Shown here piece by piece: positions 25,998 through 35,214 of a stretch of DNA of 49,529 nucleotides (positions are counted from its first letter, which is position 1; the number at the start of each line of letters is the position of its first letter). A program made the position numbers and the translations under genes. The DNA comes from Candidatus Poseidoniales archaeon (GTDB lineage: Archaea > Thermoplasmatota > Poseidoniia > Poseidoniales > Poseidoniaceae): positions 62,111-111,639 of the forward strand of contig QQRW01000028.1 in the NCBI GenBank assembly GCA_003602605.1, read 5' to 3'. Below the pieces are notes generated by a model that was not told where the DNA came from, made no database searches, and saw only the letters and a program-made list of their open reading frames with translations.

Positions 25998-26986
25998 ACA
26001 CGCCCCCCGGAAGTAAGGTATCCCAAAATAGAAGCCAAATCGTCATCGGGATTATCAATCGATGATACTCTGTGATTGTTGTCAACAATGATTTTTGGTA
26101 GTCTTGAATGAATTGCACCGAGGTTGTGCGTTTGAATTGAAACATTTTGGCCGCCGGGGAACGAAATACCAAACACTTCGTCGATGTCGATGATGTCTTT
26201 AGCCAGCGCCTTTGGATTCTCAGATTCAATCGAGATGCGGTGAGGGATTTGGTCAAGACGTTCTCGAATGGAGTGTAGGTTCCCGAGTGCGAGGAGTCTT
26301 CCTTGGTGCAAGATGACAATCTGTTCTGTGATTCTTTCAATCTCTTGCAAAATGTGGCTGCTGACGAGAACCGTTCGTCCCATCTTGCCAAGTTCACGGA
26401 TGACATTCATTATCGTCGTTCTTGCAAGAGGGTCACAGCCCTGAAGTGGTTCATCGAGAATAATCAACTCAGGATCGTTGACAAGTGCGTGAGCGATTTT
26501 CACTCTTTGACGCATTCCTTTGGAGAATTGACCGATTTTCTTGTACGCCACATCAGTGAGTCCAACGAAATCCAATACCCTGTCGGCTTCAATGCCGGCT
26601 TCATCACGTGTCAACCCATTTAGTCGGGCAAAAGTGGATACAAAGCCGTGTGCAGTCATCCAATCATACATCTTTTCATGCTCTGGAACAAACCCTACCC
26701 GTGCATAGGGAGCAGGGTTTTTCCATGGATTTGTTCCAAACAATTTGACACTGCCCTGACTTACCTTGATTTTACCCATAAGGATGTTGAACAACGTCGA
26801 CTTCCCGGCTCCGTTCATGCCCAGAATCCCTGTAACTCCACCGTTCAGTGCAAGTGTGATGTTGGAAAGAGCGAAGATTCGTCCGTAACTCTTCGAGACG
26901 TTTTCGAGAAGAATAGCAGGCGCTTGAATATCTGGCGTCCATTCTTTGGTCTGTGCTTTTCCTTGCTGGTCGAAATCGGGAATCAT
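25994..26986 (-). CDS. ABC transporter ATPase (second of the cassette)
   Basis: 330 residues from the ATG at 26986, which overlaps the previous stop as ATGA; a longer frame to 27079 is rejected on that ground. Walker A GMNGAGKST, Q-loop region VGFVPEHEK, signature FSKGMRQ, Walker B ELIILDEP and the switch His in VLVSSHI are all present. The C-terminal roughly 100 residues form the extra domain common in ABC-2 type export ATPases. It energises the permease encoded just downstream. Confidence 0.94.
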   Translation of the reverse strand: MIPDFDQQGKAQTKEWTPDIQAPAILLENVSKSYGRIFALSNITLALNGGVTGILGMNGAGKSTLFNILMGKIKVSQGSVKLFGTNPWKNPAPYARVGFVPEHEKMYDWMTAHGFVSTFARLNGLTRDEAGIEADRVLDFVGLTDVAYKKIGQFSKGMRQRVKIAHALVNDPELIILDEPLQGCDPLARTTIMNVIRELGKMGRTVLVSSHILQEIERITEQIVILHQGRLLALGNLHSIRERLDQIPHRISIESENPKALAKDIIDIDEVFGISFPGGQNVSIQTHNLGAIHSRLPKIIVDNNHRVSSIDNPDDDLASILGYLTSGGRV

Positions 26987-28032
26987 TCTCGTGTCACCTC
27001 CATTGAAGAGACTCGTGAACTCAAAGTGAACAACGCCAGTGCATTCATCGCGGCAAGGGATGCGAGGGACCATGTCCATGAGTACTGATCATAGGTTGGT
27101 TGTGTTCCGATGATGGCTTGACCAACATGTGCCAAACAATCGTAGGGTGAAAGAAGATAGAGAATCTCACGGTCAAACAAGTTTGATACGATGAAGGCGA
27201 GGACTTTTGTTCCCAGAACAATGGATAACAGTGCGATTCCGGGGAAGAACTTGCCCTTTGAAACACTCGACAATGCAAGCCCTATACTGGTGTAAGTGAA
27301 TATCAGCAACACACCGCTGATGACGGTTGCCAAAAACATTGGAAATGTATCCAAAATCCATGCCCATCCTCGGCCCATGCTCACAATCTCAGCGAAATAG
27401 TACAACCCGAGTGTTACAAGGATAATCAACGCTTGAATGACTGCAACCGAAATGAACTTCATCGAGACATAGTCAAATCGTGTTATTGGTCTTGAGAAAT
27501 ACATTGCAGAAGTGCCATGCTGACGATCTTCAGAGATGACCCCACCGACTAAAAGTGCCGCAACGACTGGGTAATAAAGCATATTTCGAGGAAGAAAACC
27601 GAGTACATGGCCATAGAGATTATCTCTGCTGACGCCCCAAACTGAATGGAGACCCGAATCTCCGATAAGTCCTGACACGATGACCATGGCAACATCTGTG
27701 AGGGATGCGACAAAAACAACCAGTAGGAACAGGCGTATTGGAACCCCCCAAGGGCGATGACCTTTCTTGAAAATACCAAGCAAATGGTGTCGCAATATTG
27801 CCCAGTTTCTCATCCACCGGGGATTGAGTTGGCCGTTCCAAGGTTTGTATTGCTGCTTGAATACATGGCCTTCACTTCTCTGTACCGTGTTCTCTGTCAC
27901 AGTGAGGTCTTCGTCTCCTTCTGTTGAACCCCAAGCCGCTTCAAGACGAACTTTACCGGTAACCGGAGCTTCAGGTTCATGCTCTGCTTCAGCCAATATC
28001 TCTGGCGCAGTTTGCTCAAACTCTTCGCTCAA
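26983..28032 (-). CDS. ABC-2 type permease (first of the cassette)
   Basis: A 349-residue permease. About 100 cytoplasmic residues come first, then six membrane helices (first at about 100-120). The motif HGTSAMYFSRPITRFDYV, recognisable as GTSAMYFSRPI (about 171-181), matches the conserved coupling segment of ABC-2 exporters (compare GTMHFMIAKPI in its partner). Both ends overlap neighbouring genes by 4 bp. It should pair with the ATPase at 28029. It has no calcium-type insert, unlike the second permease, so the two are not simple duplicates. Confidence 0.88.
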   Translation of the reverse strand: MSEEFEQTAPEILAEAEHEPEAPVTGKVRLEAAWGSTEGDEDLTVTENTVQRSEGHVFKQQYKPWNGQLNPRWMRNWAILRHHLLGIFKKGHRPWGVPIRLFLLVVFVASLTDVAMVIVSGLIGDSGLHSVWGVSRDNLYGHVLGFLPRNMLYYPVVAALLVGGVISEDRQHGTSAMYFSRPITRFDYVSMKFISVAVIQALIILVTLGLYYFAEIVSMGRGWAWILDTFPMFLATVISGVLLIFTYTSIGLALSSVSKGKFFPGIALLSIVLGTKVLAFIVSNLFDREILYLLSPYDCLAHVGQAIIGTQPTYDQYSWTWSLASLAAMNALALFTLSSRVSSMEVTRE

Positions 28033-29039
28033 GCCCCTCCACCTCCCATGTGCTCAGGTGCATCGACTTTTCGTGCTTCAGCCGGAGAGGCCAGCAAGTC
28101 TTCGCTTGATTTCACTTCATAGCCTAAGTTTTCCATGATGGACAAAAACAGGTCTTCAAGCGAGGCTTCATATTCATGCATTCTCCGAATTTGTGCTCCA
28201 ACATCAGCAGCACAACCGAGAATCAAAGAGGTTGTATCCTCTTGTTCGTGAAGCACTCGCATGACGCGTCCTTCACGGCGAACACTCAAGCCTTTCATGG
28301 TCATTGCATCATACAATTTTGAAGCCCCACCCCAGACGTGAATTTCGATTTCTCGGTCGAAGCCTTTCAAGTCTTCAATGCGACCTTGGGCAGCAAGTCG
28401 TCCTTTGTGCAAGAGAATAAAGTTGTCACACACTCGTTCGACATCGTCCATGAGGTGGGATGCCATGAGGACAGATCGATTTCCGTTCATCACCGTATTG
28501 GTGAGCGTTTCAATCATGTAATCCCGTGCAGCAATATCAAGTCCGTTCGATGGTTCATCAGCAATGATGAGTTCGGGGTCATGAATCAACGCGCAAGCGA
28601 GTTTTGTGGCCTGTTTCATACCCGTGGAATAGCTACCAATGTTGCGATACCGTTGCTCTCCGAGGCCAACATACTGTAATGTTTCATGCGCTCTTGCTTG
28701 AGCGACGATTGGGTTCATGCCAAGCAGTTCTCCTGAATATCGAACTTGGTGAATAGCTTCCATATCTGGGTTGAGTGAATCGTACTCTGGCATGTAGCCG
28801 ATTCTTGAGCGGATTTCGTCTCCTTGTGTCCGAATATCCAATCCAAGAACACGCCCATCCCCCTCTGTGGCCTGTATCAATCCGAGGATCGTTTTCAGAA
28901 ACGTCGACTTACCTGCACCGTTCGGTCCAAGGAGGCCAGTTGCACCCCTCGGAATTGAAATATTCAGTTTGTTCAACGCTACATGGGGTCCATACGACTT
29001 GGTTAAATCAGTCGTCTTGATGATGAGGTCGTCGTCCAT
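28029..29039 (-). CDS. ABC transporter ATPase (first of the cassette)
   Basis: A 336-residue ABC ATPase. Walker A is GPNGAGKST (about 38-46), the signature YSTGMKQ is slightly divergent (STGMK for LSGGQ), Walker B is ELIIADEP, and the switch segment is VLMASHL. The C-terminal extension is of the ABC-2 exporter type. It opens the cassette: the start ATG at 29039 is preceded by a strong Shine-Dalgarno sequence GGGGGAGG a few bases upstream, the best in the cassette, which fits a leading gene with coupled translation of the four that follow. Confidence 0.94.
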   Translation of the reverse strand: MDDDLIIKTTDLTKSYGPHVALNKLNISIPRGATGLLGPNGAGKSTFLKTILGLIQATEGDGRVLGLDIRTQGDEIRSRIGYMPEYDSLNPDMEAIHQVRYSGELLGMNPIVAQARAHETLQYVGLGEQRYRNIGSYSTGMKQATKLACALIHDPELIIADEPSNGLDIAARDYMIETLTNTVMNGNRSVLMASHLMDDVERVCDNFILLHKGRLAAQGRIEDLKGFDREIEIHVWGGASKLYDAMTMKGLSVRREGRVMRVLHEQEDTTSLILGCAADVGAQIRRMHEYEASLEDLFLSIMENLGYEVKSSEDLLASPAEARKVDAPEHMGGGGA

Positions 29040-29115
29040 TTAACCTCCCCCTTGTAGGAAGAGATGATGGGCACCCTTTGAACTATGCCACGGCATTCTT
29101 CACGAGGCCATGCAG

Positions 29116-31380
29116 TTATTGTTTCATTCCGCCTCGTGTTTTGACAGCCACGCCTTTCTTGAACGACTCCATGTCAGCAAGTGTCCCGTTCGATACACCA
29201 TGACCGAGCAGTTCTCCGTTGGTATTGACGATGAGGCATGTCTTGCCGGGTGAAATCCAATCGTCACAAGCTTCGATGAACCCATGGAATACATTGCGAC
29301 CTTGACGAACAAAAGGTTCTGCATCAGCATTGACGACAACCCATGGTGGGCCCTTCGACACATGGTCCTCGCTGGTACGGGTAAATCCGGTTGGTGCAGG
29401 AATTGTTCTTGCAGAATGTATTGCGATTGCTCCGCCATCGGTAAGCGAAAGCCCACCATCGGTCAGACGAGGACTGACGATGTGGGTGCCATCTTTCAGC
29501 ATGGCGTTTTTCACACGTCCAAGACGGTTTACGACACATGTAGAGTCTTCAAGCAGGTTGTCAACCCACTGCCGTTCAAGATTGAGCAAAAGTACCATCT
29601 TGTCAGATACGTGTCGTCGTTGAAGATATTCCTTTGCTCTCGCCCTATTGTCGGGCTCGAGGACATGTTCGCTCGCATCGGAGTCAGTAACTCCGTCGAG
29701 AACGCCTGCTTGGTGAAGAGCGGTCATTGCTCGTGATTGGATGCCGTCTCCAAGCAAATCGACGAGGATGATTCGACGCTCTTCCATGCCGTAGTGTTCT
29801 AATTCTTGTCGAATGAGCAGTGGATTCGGCCTACGCCGCCAAAGCCACTGTGGTCCATCTACATGGGTGAATGGATTGAGGTCTTCCAGCGAATACGGGA
29901 GTAACCCAATCGGTGTCTGGATCATGACTTCTAGACCCGGGCAATGATGCTGCAGGCGAATCATCAAATCGCTCAACCGTTCACGCCAAGGGCCTGAACT
30001 GCCATAGGCGACGAGCACTGCATCACTTCCTCTTGCGTGTAAATCGAGAGGCCGCCAATGGGACTGAAGCGCTTTTTTGGCAGCATCAACGTGCGGTCGA
30101 ACTAGCGTGTCGTCACCGCCCCAGGGTTCTCCACCTTTACGGGGTGTCTCTTGAGAATCTACAATCCAGTTCCAAGCACCTTCCCATGTTCCTGCATGTC
30201 GGTCAAGGTCTCGAGCAGCGTCTCGGTCATCCAGCACCATCTCCTCGAGAAATTGCATGTCGAGTTTAGCGTTGTGTGGGCTTGTTGAAAGCCAAAGGAA
30301 TGCTTCTCTCAAAGCAGGATGTTGGTGACTTCGTCGCTCGGCGAGTCTCCATATCGTGCCATCACGAATCGCTTGTTTGCAGCGGTCAAGTTCAGCCAGC
30401 GTTACCTCAAGATTGTACCGAGCCAGATGAGCAGTCATTTCTTTCTTCCCAAGTGAGCGAATTTCTGCAGGAGTGTGTCCAGCAACGCACGGCATTCGTT
30501 CTGGCCATTCAGTGAGCGTCTGTATCTTCTGTGTACCCCACGGAGTGAGCAGTCTGCCATCTCGTGCAAAAAGGGCGTATGCTGCTGAATCGAACAGGTC
30601 TGCGCCAAGAGCAATTGACATCGGGAAGAGCATTGGATGTCCACAACCGAACATGTGCACTGGTCGGTTTGGTGGGATGTGCGGTAGAGAGGCAAGCATG
30701 ATTTTAGCGTAGTCTTTGTACAAGTGCCGCTCCATTACAGGGACAATACCACCGATTGGATGGACTGCAAAGTCAAATTCCCCCATCCCTTTGGCGGATT
30801 CGGTCCGCAGATGTTTGAACAGTCCGCCCTGTATCGGGCCATTGAGCATTGTTGTTCCAGCAGCTTGGATACTGGCTGGTGCTCGCTTAAGAGTTTCTTG
30901 AACGCATTCAGCAACTTGTTCTTCGTTCATGTCGGGCCGTGAAAAGACGTCCAACATAGTAGCAATATCTACACCAATACTGCGTTGGAACTGAACTATT
31001 TCTTCGACTCCAACTTCAACATCACCGTAAATATACGACTGGAAGGTTCCCGAATCCGTCATGACCACGCCGGGAAAATCGAGAAGCGCATGAACTCCTT
31101 GTGTCGTTGCGATCTCTTTGAGACCTTCATGTTTCCAAATAATGTATGAATTGGTAATGAGTGCGCCGATGCCGTACCGATCCCACATTTCACGCGGTTC
31201 AATGGTTCGGATGTTCGGATTGATGACGGGTAGCAGTGCTGGAGTTTCCAATATGCCGTGTTGAGTGTGCAATCGGCCGAGGCGACCGCGTCCATCTCGT
31301 GCTGTGATTTCAAACAGGCCTTGGTCCGCTTCTCTGCAAGGAACGGGGTCCTCTCGTCGGCCTTCGGTCCATGCGCCCAT
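29116..31380 (-). CDS. tgtA: Archaeosine tRNA-guanine transglycosylase with C-terminal PUA domain; zinc site degenerate
   Basis: A 754-residue enzyme that exchanges guanine-15 of archaeal tRNA for preQ0 on the way to archaeosine. The TIM-barrel catalytic part (about 20-340) has MTDSGTFQ (D109), the preQ0-pocket segment around GGIVPVMERH, and LFDSAAYALFARDGR with the nucleophile D264. The usual zinc ligands C-x-C-x2-C and H are not kept: the region reads MPCVAGHTPAEI (only C298) and the HNL motif reads RYNL (Y322). Residues about 435-600 resemble the DUF5591 (ArcS-like) module (IQTPIGLLPYSLEDLNP) without the ArcS catalytic motif. The last roughly 75 residues are a PUA domain. It is longer than the roughly 580-residue Pyrococcus enzyme. 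Confidence 0.92.
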   Translation of the reverse strand: MGAWTEGRREDPVPCREADQGLFEITARDGRGRLGRLHTQHGILETPALLPVINPNIRTIEPREMWDRYGIGALITNSYIIWKHEGLKEIATTQGVHALLDFPGVVMTDSGTFQSYIYGDVEVGVEEIVQFQRSIGVDIATMLDVFSRPDMNEEQVAECVQETLKRAPASIQAAGTTMLNGPIQGGLFKHLRTESAKGMGEFDFAVHPIGGIVPVMERHLYKDYAKIMLASLPHIPPNRPVHMFGCGHPMLFPMSIALGADLFDSAAYALFARDGRLLTPWGTQKIQTLTEWPERMPCVAGHTPAEIRSLGKKEMTAHLARYNLEVTLAELDRCKQAIRDGTIWRLAERRSHQHPALREAFLWLSTSPHNAKLDMQFLEEMVLDDRDAARDLDRHAGTWEGAWNWIVDSQETPRKGGEPWGGDDTLVRPHVDAAKKALQSHWRPLDLHARGSDAVLVAYGSSGPWRERLSDLMIRLQHHCPGLEVMIQTPIGLLPYSLEDLNPFTHVDGPQWLWRRRPNPLLIRQELEHYGMEERRIILVDLLGDGIQSRAMTALHQAGVLDGVTDSDASEHVLEPDNRARAKEYLQRRHVSDKMVLLLNLERQWVDNLLEDSTCVVNRLGRVKNAMLKDGTHIVSPRLTDGGLSLTDGGAIAIHSARTIPAPTGFTRTSEDHVSKGPPWVVVNADAEPFVRQGRNVFHGFIEACDDWISPGKTCLIVNTNGELLGHGVSNGTLADMESFKKGVAVKTRGGMKQ

Positions 31381-31434
31381 ACAGCAACCCTCTCCTCCGT
31401 GTGTTTCAATCCATCCATCAAAACGAAAGGAAAA

Positions 31435-31893
31435 TCAAACAAACTCGACTGCACCGTGAGCCAGGATGAATTCTCTGCCCAGTTCATCGAATGTGTCGAG
31501 TAATGCAGAAGAAAAACGAATGCGAGAAATTTCATCATCAGCTTCAAGATCGGTTTTCACTCCTTCGAGGGTACCTGGGGCTGCGCCACACGATAGACAT
31601 GCTCCAGTTAAATCCAAAACGAGATCTAATTGAGTGTCATCAACTTCTGCCCATTCAAGAGAGGTAACTGCAATGCCGCCACCGTGGCCATCGAGTGCAG
31701 CCCGAACATCTCCAAGTCGCGACAGCAGGGCGGGGACGAATTCATTTCCACCAATAAATTTGAGCAGTGATGTTGCTCGCAATCTCTCTTCCACAACGGG
31801 GTCCGTCATCTCATCAATGCGACGACTGGCTTCTGCTGACATTGCTGCTTTTGCCTCGGCTGCGTATTTGGCTACCAAATCATCGTCGGTCAT
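31435..31893 (-). CDS. NifU-like (NFU-domain) Fe-S scaffold protein
   Basis: About 152 residues from the ATG at 31893, with GGGAGAGG upstream (a longer frame reaches 31944). After an alpha-helical N-terminus, residues about 60-125 form an NFU domain: VRAALDGHGGGIAVTSLEW and then LTGACLSCGAAPGTLEGV, whose C-x2-C binds or transfers a [4Fe-4S] cluster. The canonical pattern is GAC(x)GCP; here GACLSCG. It is transcribed away from the adjacent suf operon across a 124-bp gap, and so is probably part of the same iron-sulfur pathway, delivering clusters from SufBCD to apoproteins. Confidence 0.85.
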   Translation of the reverse strand: MTDDDLVAKYAAEAKAAMSAEASRRIDEMTDPVVEERLRATSLLKFIGGNEFVPALLSRLGDVRAALDGHGGGIAVTSLEWAEVDDTQLDLVLDLTGACLSCGAAPGTLEGVKTDLEADDEISRIRFSSALLDTFDELGREFILAHGAVEFV

Positions 31894-32017
31894 AGAACAG
31901 CCTCTCCCCCCTTCTTCTTCAACTATGGCCTGACCTGGTATCACCGCAGTAACCGGTATCTCGATTGATTACACCACTTGATAAAGGAGTTACGCGAGGG
32001 TTGTTTAGGTGAGGGTG

Positions 32018-32761
32018 ATGGCAGATGAAATCTTACGTGTTGAAGATCTACATGTTAGCGTTGAAGGAACCCCCATCCTCAAGGGCCTGAGCCTTACAAT
32101 TCACCGAGGTGAAATCCATGCAATCATGGGTCGAAACGGTGCAGGAAAATCCACTCTCGCAAATGTTGTGATGGGCCATCCAGCGTATGAGATTACCTCC
32201 GGGAACATCTTCTTCAAAGGCGAGCCACTTGAAGATTTAGAAGTCTTCCAGCGCGCTAGAGCAGGAATGTTTCTCTCGTTCCAATATCCTGCAGCGATTC
32301 CTGGTGTTCAAGTGGGCACTTTCCTGAAGAAATCTGTTGCCTCAGTGCGAGACGACCCTCCCAAAGGTCGTGCTTTCCGCAAGGAACTCACTGCGGCTAT
32401 GGATAAATTGTCAATGGACAAGAGTTTCCTCTCTCGCTACGTGAACGATGGGTTCAGCGGTGGTGAAAAGAAACGTTTGGAAATCCTTCAAATGCTTTTG
32501 CTCCAGCCACATTTGGCTCTGCTCGATGAGACCGATTCTGGACTTGACATAGATGCCCTCCGAATTGTAGCTCAGGGAATCAATGAAGTTGCCGCAGACT
32601 CCGCTTGTCTCATCATTACTCACTATCAACGCTTGCTTGATTTGGTTAAGCCACACTATGTTCATGCAATGATTGACGGAGCCATCATTCGAACCGGTGG
32701 CCCAGAGTTGGCCCTTGAACTCGAGGACCGAGGATACGATTGGCTCGAGGTTACTGCTTGA
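32018..32761 (+). CDS. sufC: Fe-S cluster assembly ATPase SufC
   Basis: A 247-residue ABC-type ATPase; I use the ATG at 32018, with AGGTGAGGGTG directly upstream (a GTG at 32009 is possible). Walker A is GRNGAGKST, followed by the SufC-specific AGMFLSFQYPAAIPGV, signature FSGGEKKRLEILQ, Walker B ALLDETDSGLD and the switch His in LIITHY. SufC powers conformational change in the SufBCD scaffold. It leads the plus-strand suf operon, with sufB 9 bp downstream. Confidence 0.97.
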   Translation: MADEILRVEDLHVSVEGTPILKGLSLTIHRGEIHAIMGRNGAGKSTLANVVMGHPAYEITSGNIFFKGEPLEDLEVFQRARAGMFLSFQYPAAIPGVQVGTFLKKSVASVRDDPPKGRAFRKELTAAMDKLSMDKSFLSRYVNDGFSGGEKKRLEILQMLLLQPHLALLDETDSGLDIDALRIVAQGINEVAADSACLIITHYQRLLDLVKPHYVHAMIDGAIIRTGGPELALELEDRGYDWLEVTA

Positions 32762-32770
32762 GGTGTTGTT

Positions 32771-34177
32771 ATGAGTGATGATGCGCAAGAAATAATTGGA
32801 GACTACAAGTACGGATTCCACGATCCGGAAAACTCAACCATTCGATTTGACAAGGGACTTTCAGAACAGGTTGTTCGCGACATTTCCGAATTGAAAAACG
32901 AACCTCAATGGATGACGGATATTCGCGTCAAAGCATATCGACACTTCGTCGAGCGTGTCATGCCTGAGTGGGGCAATTGCTCCTTGCTCAATATGATTGA
33001 TTTTGAAAACGTGACCTATTTCTTGCGTTCTTCGGACCAAACCGAAAAGTCATGGGATGACGTTCCCGACGACATCAAGAACACATTCAACCGACTTGGC
33101 ATACCTGAGGCTGAACAAAAGTGGCTTGGTGGCGTGACTGCCCAGTACGAATCAGAAGCGGTCTACCATTCCATTCGAGAGGACCTTGAGGAACAGGGAG
33201 TCATTTTCCTTGACATGGATTCGGGCCTCAAAGAGTATCCTGAGATTGTCAAGAAGTACTTCGGAACTGTTATCCCTCACAGCGATAACAAATTCTCAGC
33301 ACTCAACACCGCTGTGTGGTCTGGCGGTTCGTTCCTCTACATCCCCAAGGGCGTCCATGTTGAGATGCCAGTACAAGCTTATTTCCGCATCAATGCGAAA
33401 AATATGGGTCAGTTTGAACGCACCCTGATCATCGCTGACGAAGGAAGTTCTGTGCACTACGTCGAGGGATGTACTGCGCCGAGTTATTCAACCGATTCCC
33501 TGCATTCAGCGGTCGTAGAACTGATTGCAATGGATGGTGCAAAAATCCGCTATTCAACGGTTCAGAACTGGTCAAGTAACGTCTACAATCTCGTAACAAA
33601 GAGGGCAGTAGCACACCGAAACGCAACCGTCGAGTGGGTTGATGGCAACATTGGTTCAAAGTTGACCATGAAATATCCATCTGTTTTACTCAAAGGCGAA
33701 GGTGCTCACGCTGAAGTCATTTCTGTTGCTTACGCTGGTAAGGGTCAACACCAAGATACCGGTGCTAAGGTGCACCATCTAGCGTCCAATACGACATCGA
33801 ACATTCTCTCGAAGTCCATCTCAAAGGGTGGAGGGCGCTCCTCTTACCGTGGTCTTCTCCAAGTTACACCAAAGTCGACTGGATGCCGCTCAAAGGTTGT
33901 ATGTGATGCTTTGATTCTTGATGAAGATTCACGCTCAGATACTTACCCGACAATGGAAATTGGCAACTCGACTTCCGACCTTGAACACGAAGCAAGTGTC
34001 TCGAAAGTATCCAGTGACCAACTGTTCTATCTCATGAGTCGCGGATTCAGTGAGGAAGAGGCAATGGGTCTCATTGTCAACGGATTCTTCGAACCGTTCA
34101 CCCGTGAACTGCCGATGGAATATGCTGTGGAATTGAACAAACTCCTTGAATTGGAAATGGAGGGTTCGATTGGATGA
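32771..34177 (+). CDS. sufB: Fe-S cluster scaffold SufB
   Basis: A 468-residue core subunit of the SufBCD scaffold. Family hallmarks are [20 protein letters not shown] in its parts (DSGLKEYP), [17 protein letters not shown], the beta-helix segment with EGCTAP, and the C-terminal half with SRSDTYP and [20 protein letters not shown] (ending ...[14 protein letters not shown]). The cysteine of EGCTAP is a conserved residue of the family. AGGTG lies 7 nt before the ATG. It overlaps sufD by 4 bp (ATGA). Confidence 0.97.
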   Translation: MSDDAQEIIGDYKYGFHDPENSTIRFDKGLSEQVVRDISELKNEPQWMTDIRVKAYRHFVERVMPEWGNCSLLNMIDFENVTYFLRSSDQTEKSWDDVPDDIKNTFNRLGIPEAEQKWLGGVTAQYESEAVYHSIREDLEEQGVIFLDMDSGLKEYPEIVKKYFGTVIPHSDNKFSALNTAVWSGGSFLYIPKGVHVEMPVQAYFRINAKNMGQFERTLIIADEGSSVHYVEGCTAPSYSTDSLHSAVVELIAMDGAKIRYSTVQNWSSNVYNLVTKRAVAHRNATVEWVDGNIGSKLTMKYPSVLLKGEGAHAEVISVAYAGKGQHQDTGAKVHHLASNTTSNILSKSISKGGGRSSYRGLLQVTPKSTGCRSKVVCDALILDEDSRSDTYPTMEIGNSTSDLEHEASVSKVSSDQLFYLMSRGFSEEEAMGLIVNGFFEPFTRELPMEYAVELNKLLELEMEGSIG

Positions 34178-35214
34178 TGTATCATCAAATGCCAATTCCC
34201 TCCCGATCTGAACACCTTTGGCGCTACACACCTTGGCCTCGGATTCACCCCTCAAAGCCCGATTCGGTACCCGTTGCTGATGAAGTGATTTTTACCAGCA
34301 ACAGTAGACAAGAATTGACTGAAGCCCCTCATTCGCAGAAACCTCAAGGTGACATTGCTCGGGCTTTCCTCCAGGCTGCGGGGGGCTCATCATCGCAGAT
34401 TCTTCTCCACGACGAAACAGAAGCAGTTCACATCAACGCACGAGCCTCTGGTCATGTGGCTGTTGGTCATCTCCATCTTGAAGTGAAGGGTTCTGCGGTG
34501 GTGTTCCTACACATCTCAGGTGAACCGGAATGGGTTGGCCTTCACATTACTGGGACCGTACACCCCAATGCTCATCTTGCATTCGGCTTCATCAACGAAC
34601 TCGACTCCAATACGAAGTTCCTTCGATGTGAAGACTGGGGGCTTGAACGCGATTCCTCGCTGGAACATGCCACACTTTCCGTAGGCGGATTCCGTTGCAA
34701 ATCAGATTTGAGAACATCGCTCAACGGCACAGGCTCATCTGTTCGACAGTCCGTTACTGTGAATGCAGACGGTACCCGACATGATGACGAGCATGTTGAA
34801 ATCCATCATCACCACGGCCACACTCAATCTGACTTGGTAATGAATTCCGCCTGTGATGGAAGCAGTCATTTCATTGGAACTGGTTTACTGACGATTGCTG
34901 AAGGAGCGAACAAGTCCAATGCATCGCAAGTGTTCCGTAATCTCCTTCTCTCTCAAAAAGCACGTGCTGAAGCGATACCTGAACTTGAGGTCTTGGCCGA
35001 TGATGTCTCCGCTGCTCATGGTGCTGCCAGTGCGCCTGTTGATGACAACCAAATGCACTATCTCATGTCACGTGGCTTAGACCCACAAGAAGCACAATCG
35101 GTGATCGTGAACGGATTCCTTTACGATGCATTTTCAAATCTCACAAACAAAGAATTGCTCGAGGAAATGCGAACACGGCTGACAGTTCATCTGGAATGCG
35201 AACTCAAAAGGTGA
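34174..35214 (+). CDS. sufD: Fe-S cluster assembly protein SufD
   Basis: A 346-residue SufB paralogue that completes the SufBC2D complex. The beta-helix core and C-terminal [22 protein letters not shown] (recognisable as HYLMSRG and IVNGF) are typical. A His-rich run [12 protein letters not shown] near residue 210 contains the conserved HH(x)H of SufD. It starts at the ATG overlapping the sufB stop and ends as GTGATG, overlapping the sufS start. Shorter than E. coli SufD (423 residues), mostly at the N-terminus. Confidence 0.92.
   Translation: MMYHQMPIPSRSEHLWRYTPWPRIHPSKPDSVPVADEVIFTSNSRQELTEAPHSQKPQGDIARAFLQAAGGSSSQILLHDETEAVHINARASGHVAVGHLHLEVKGSAVVFLHISGEPEWVGLHITGTVHPNAHLAFGFINELDSNTKFLRCEDWGLERDSSLEHATLSVGGFRCKSDLRTSLNGTGSSVRQSVTVNADGTRHDDEHVEIHHHHGHTQSDLVMNSACDGSSHFIGTGLLTIAEGANKSNASQVFRNLLLSQKARAEAIPELEVLADDVSAAHGAASAPVDDNQMHYLMSRGLDPQEAQSVIVNGFLYDAFSNLTNKELLEEMRTRLTVHLECELKR

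Noticed and set aside
26987-27079. Extended N-terminus of the second ABC ATPase
   Set aside because: The extra 31 codons lie inside the upstream permease gene; the ATGA overlap at 26983-26986 marks the start.
31945-32017. GGTATC direct repeats upstream of the suf operon as an operator
   Set aside because: Two short copies at about 31937 and 31957 are below what chance would produce in a region this size; no wider symmetry.
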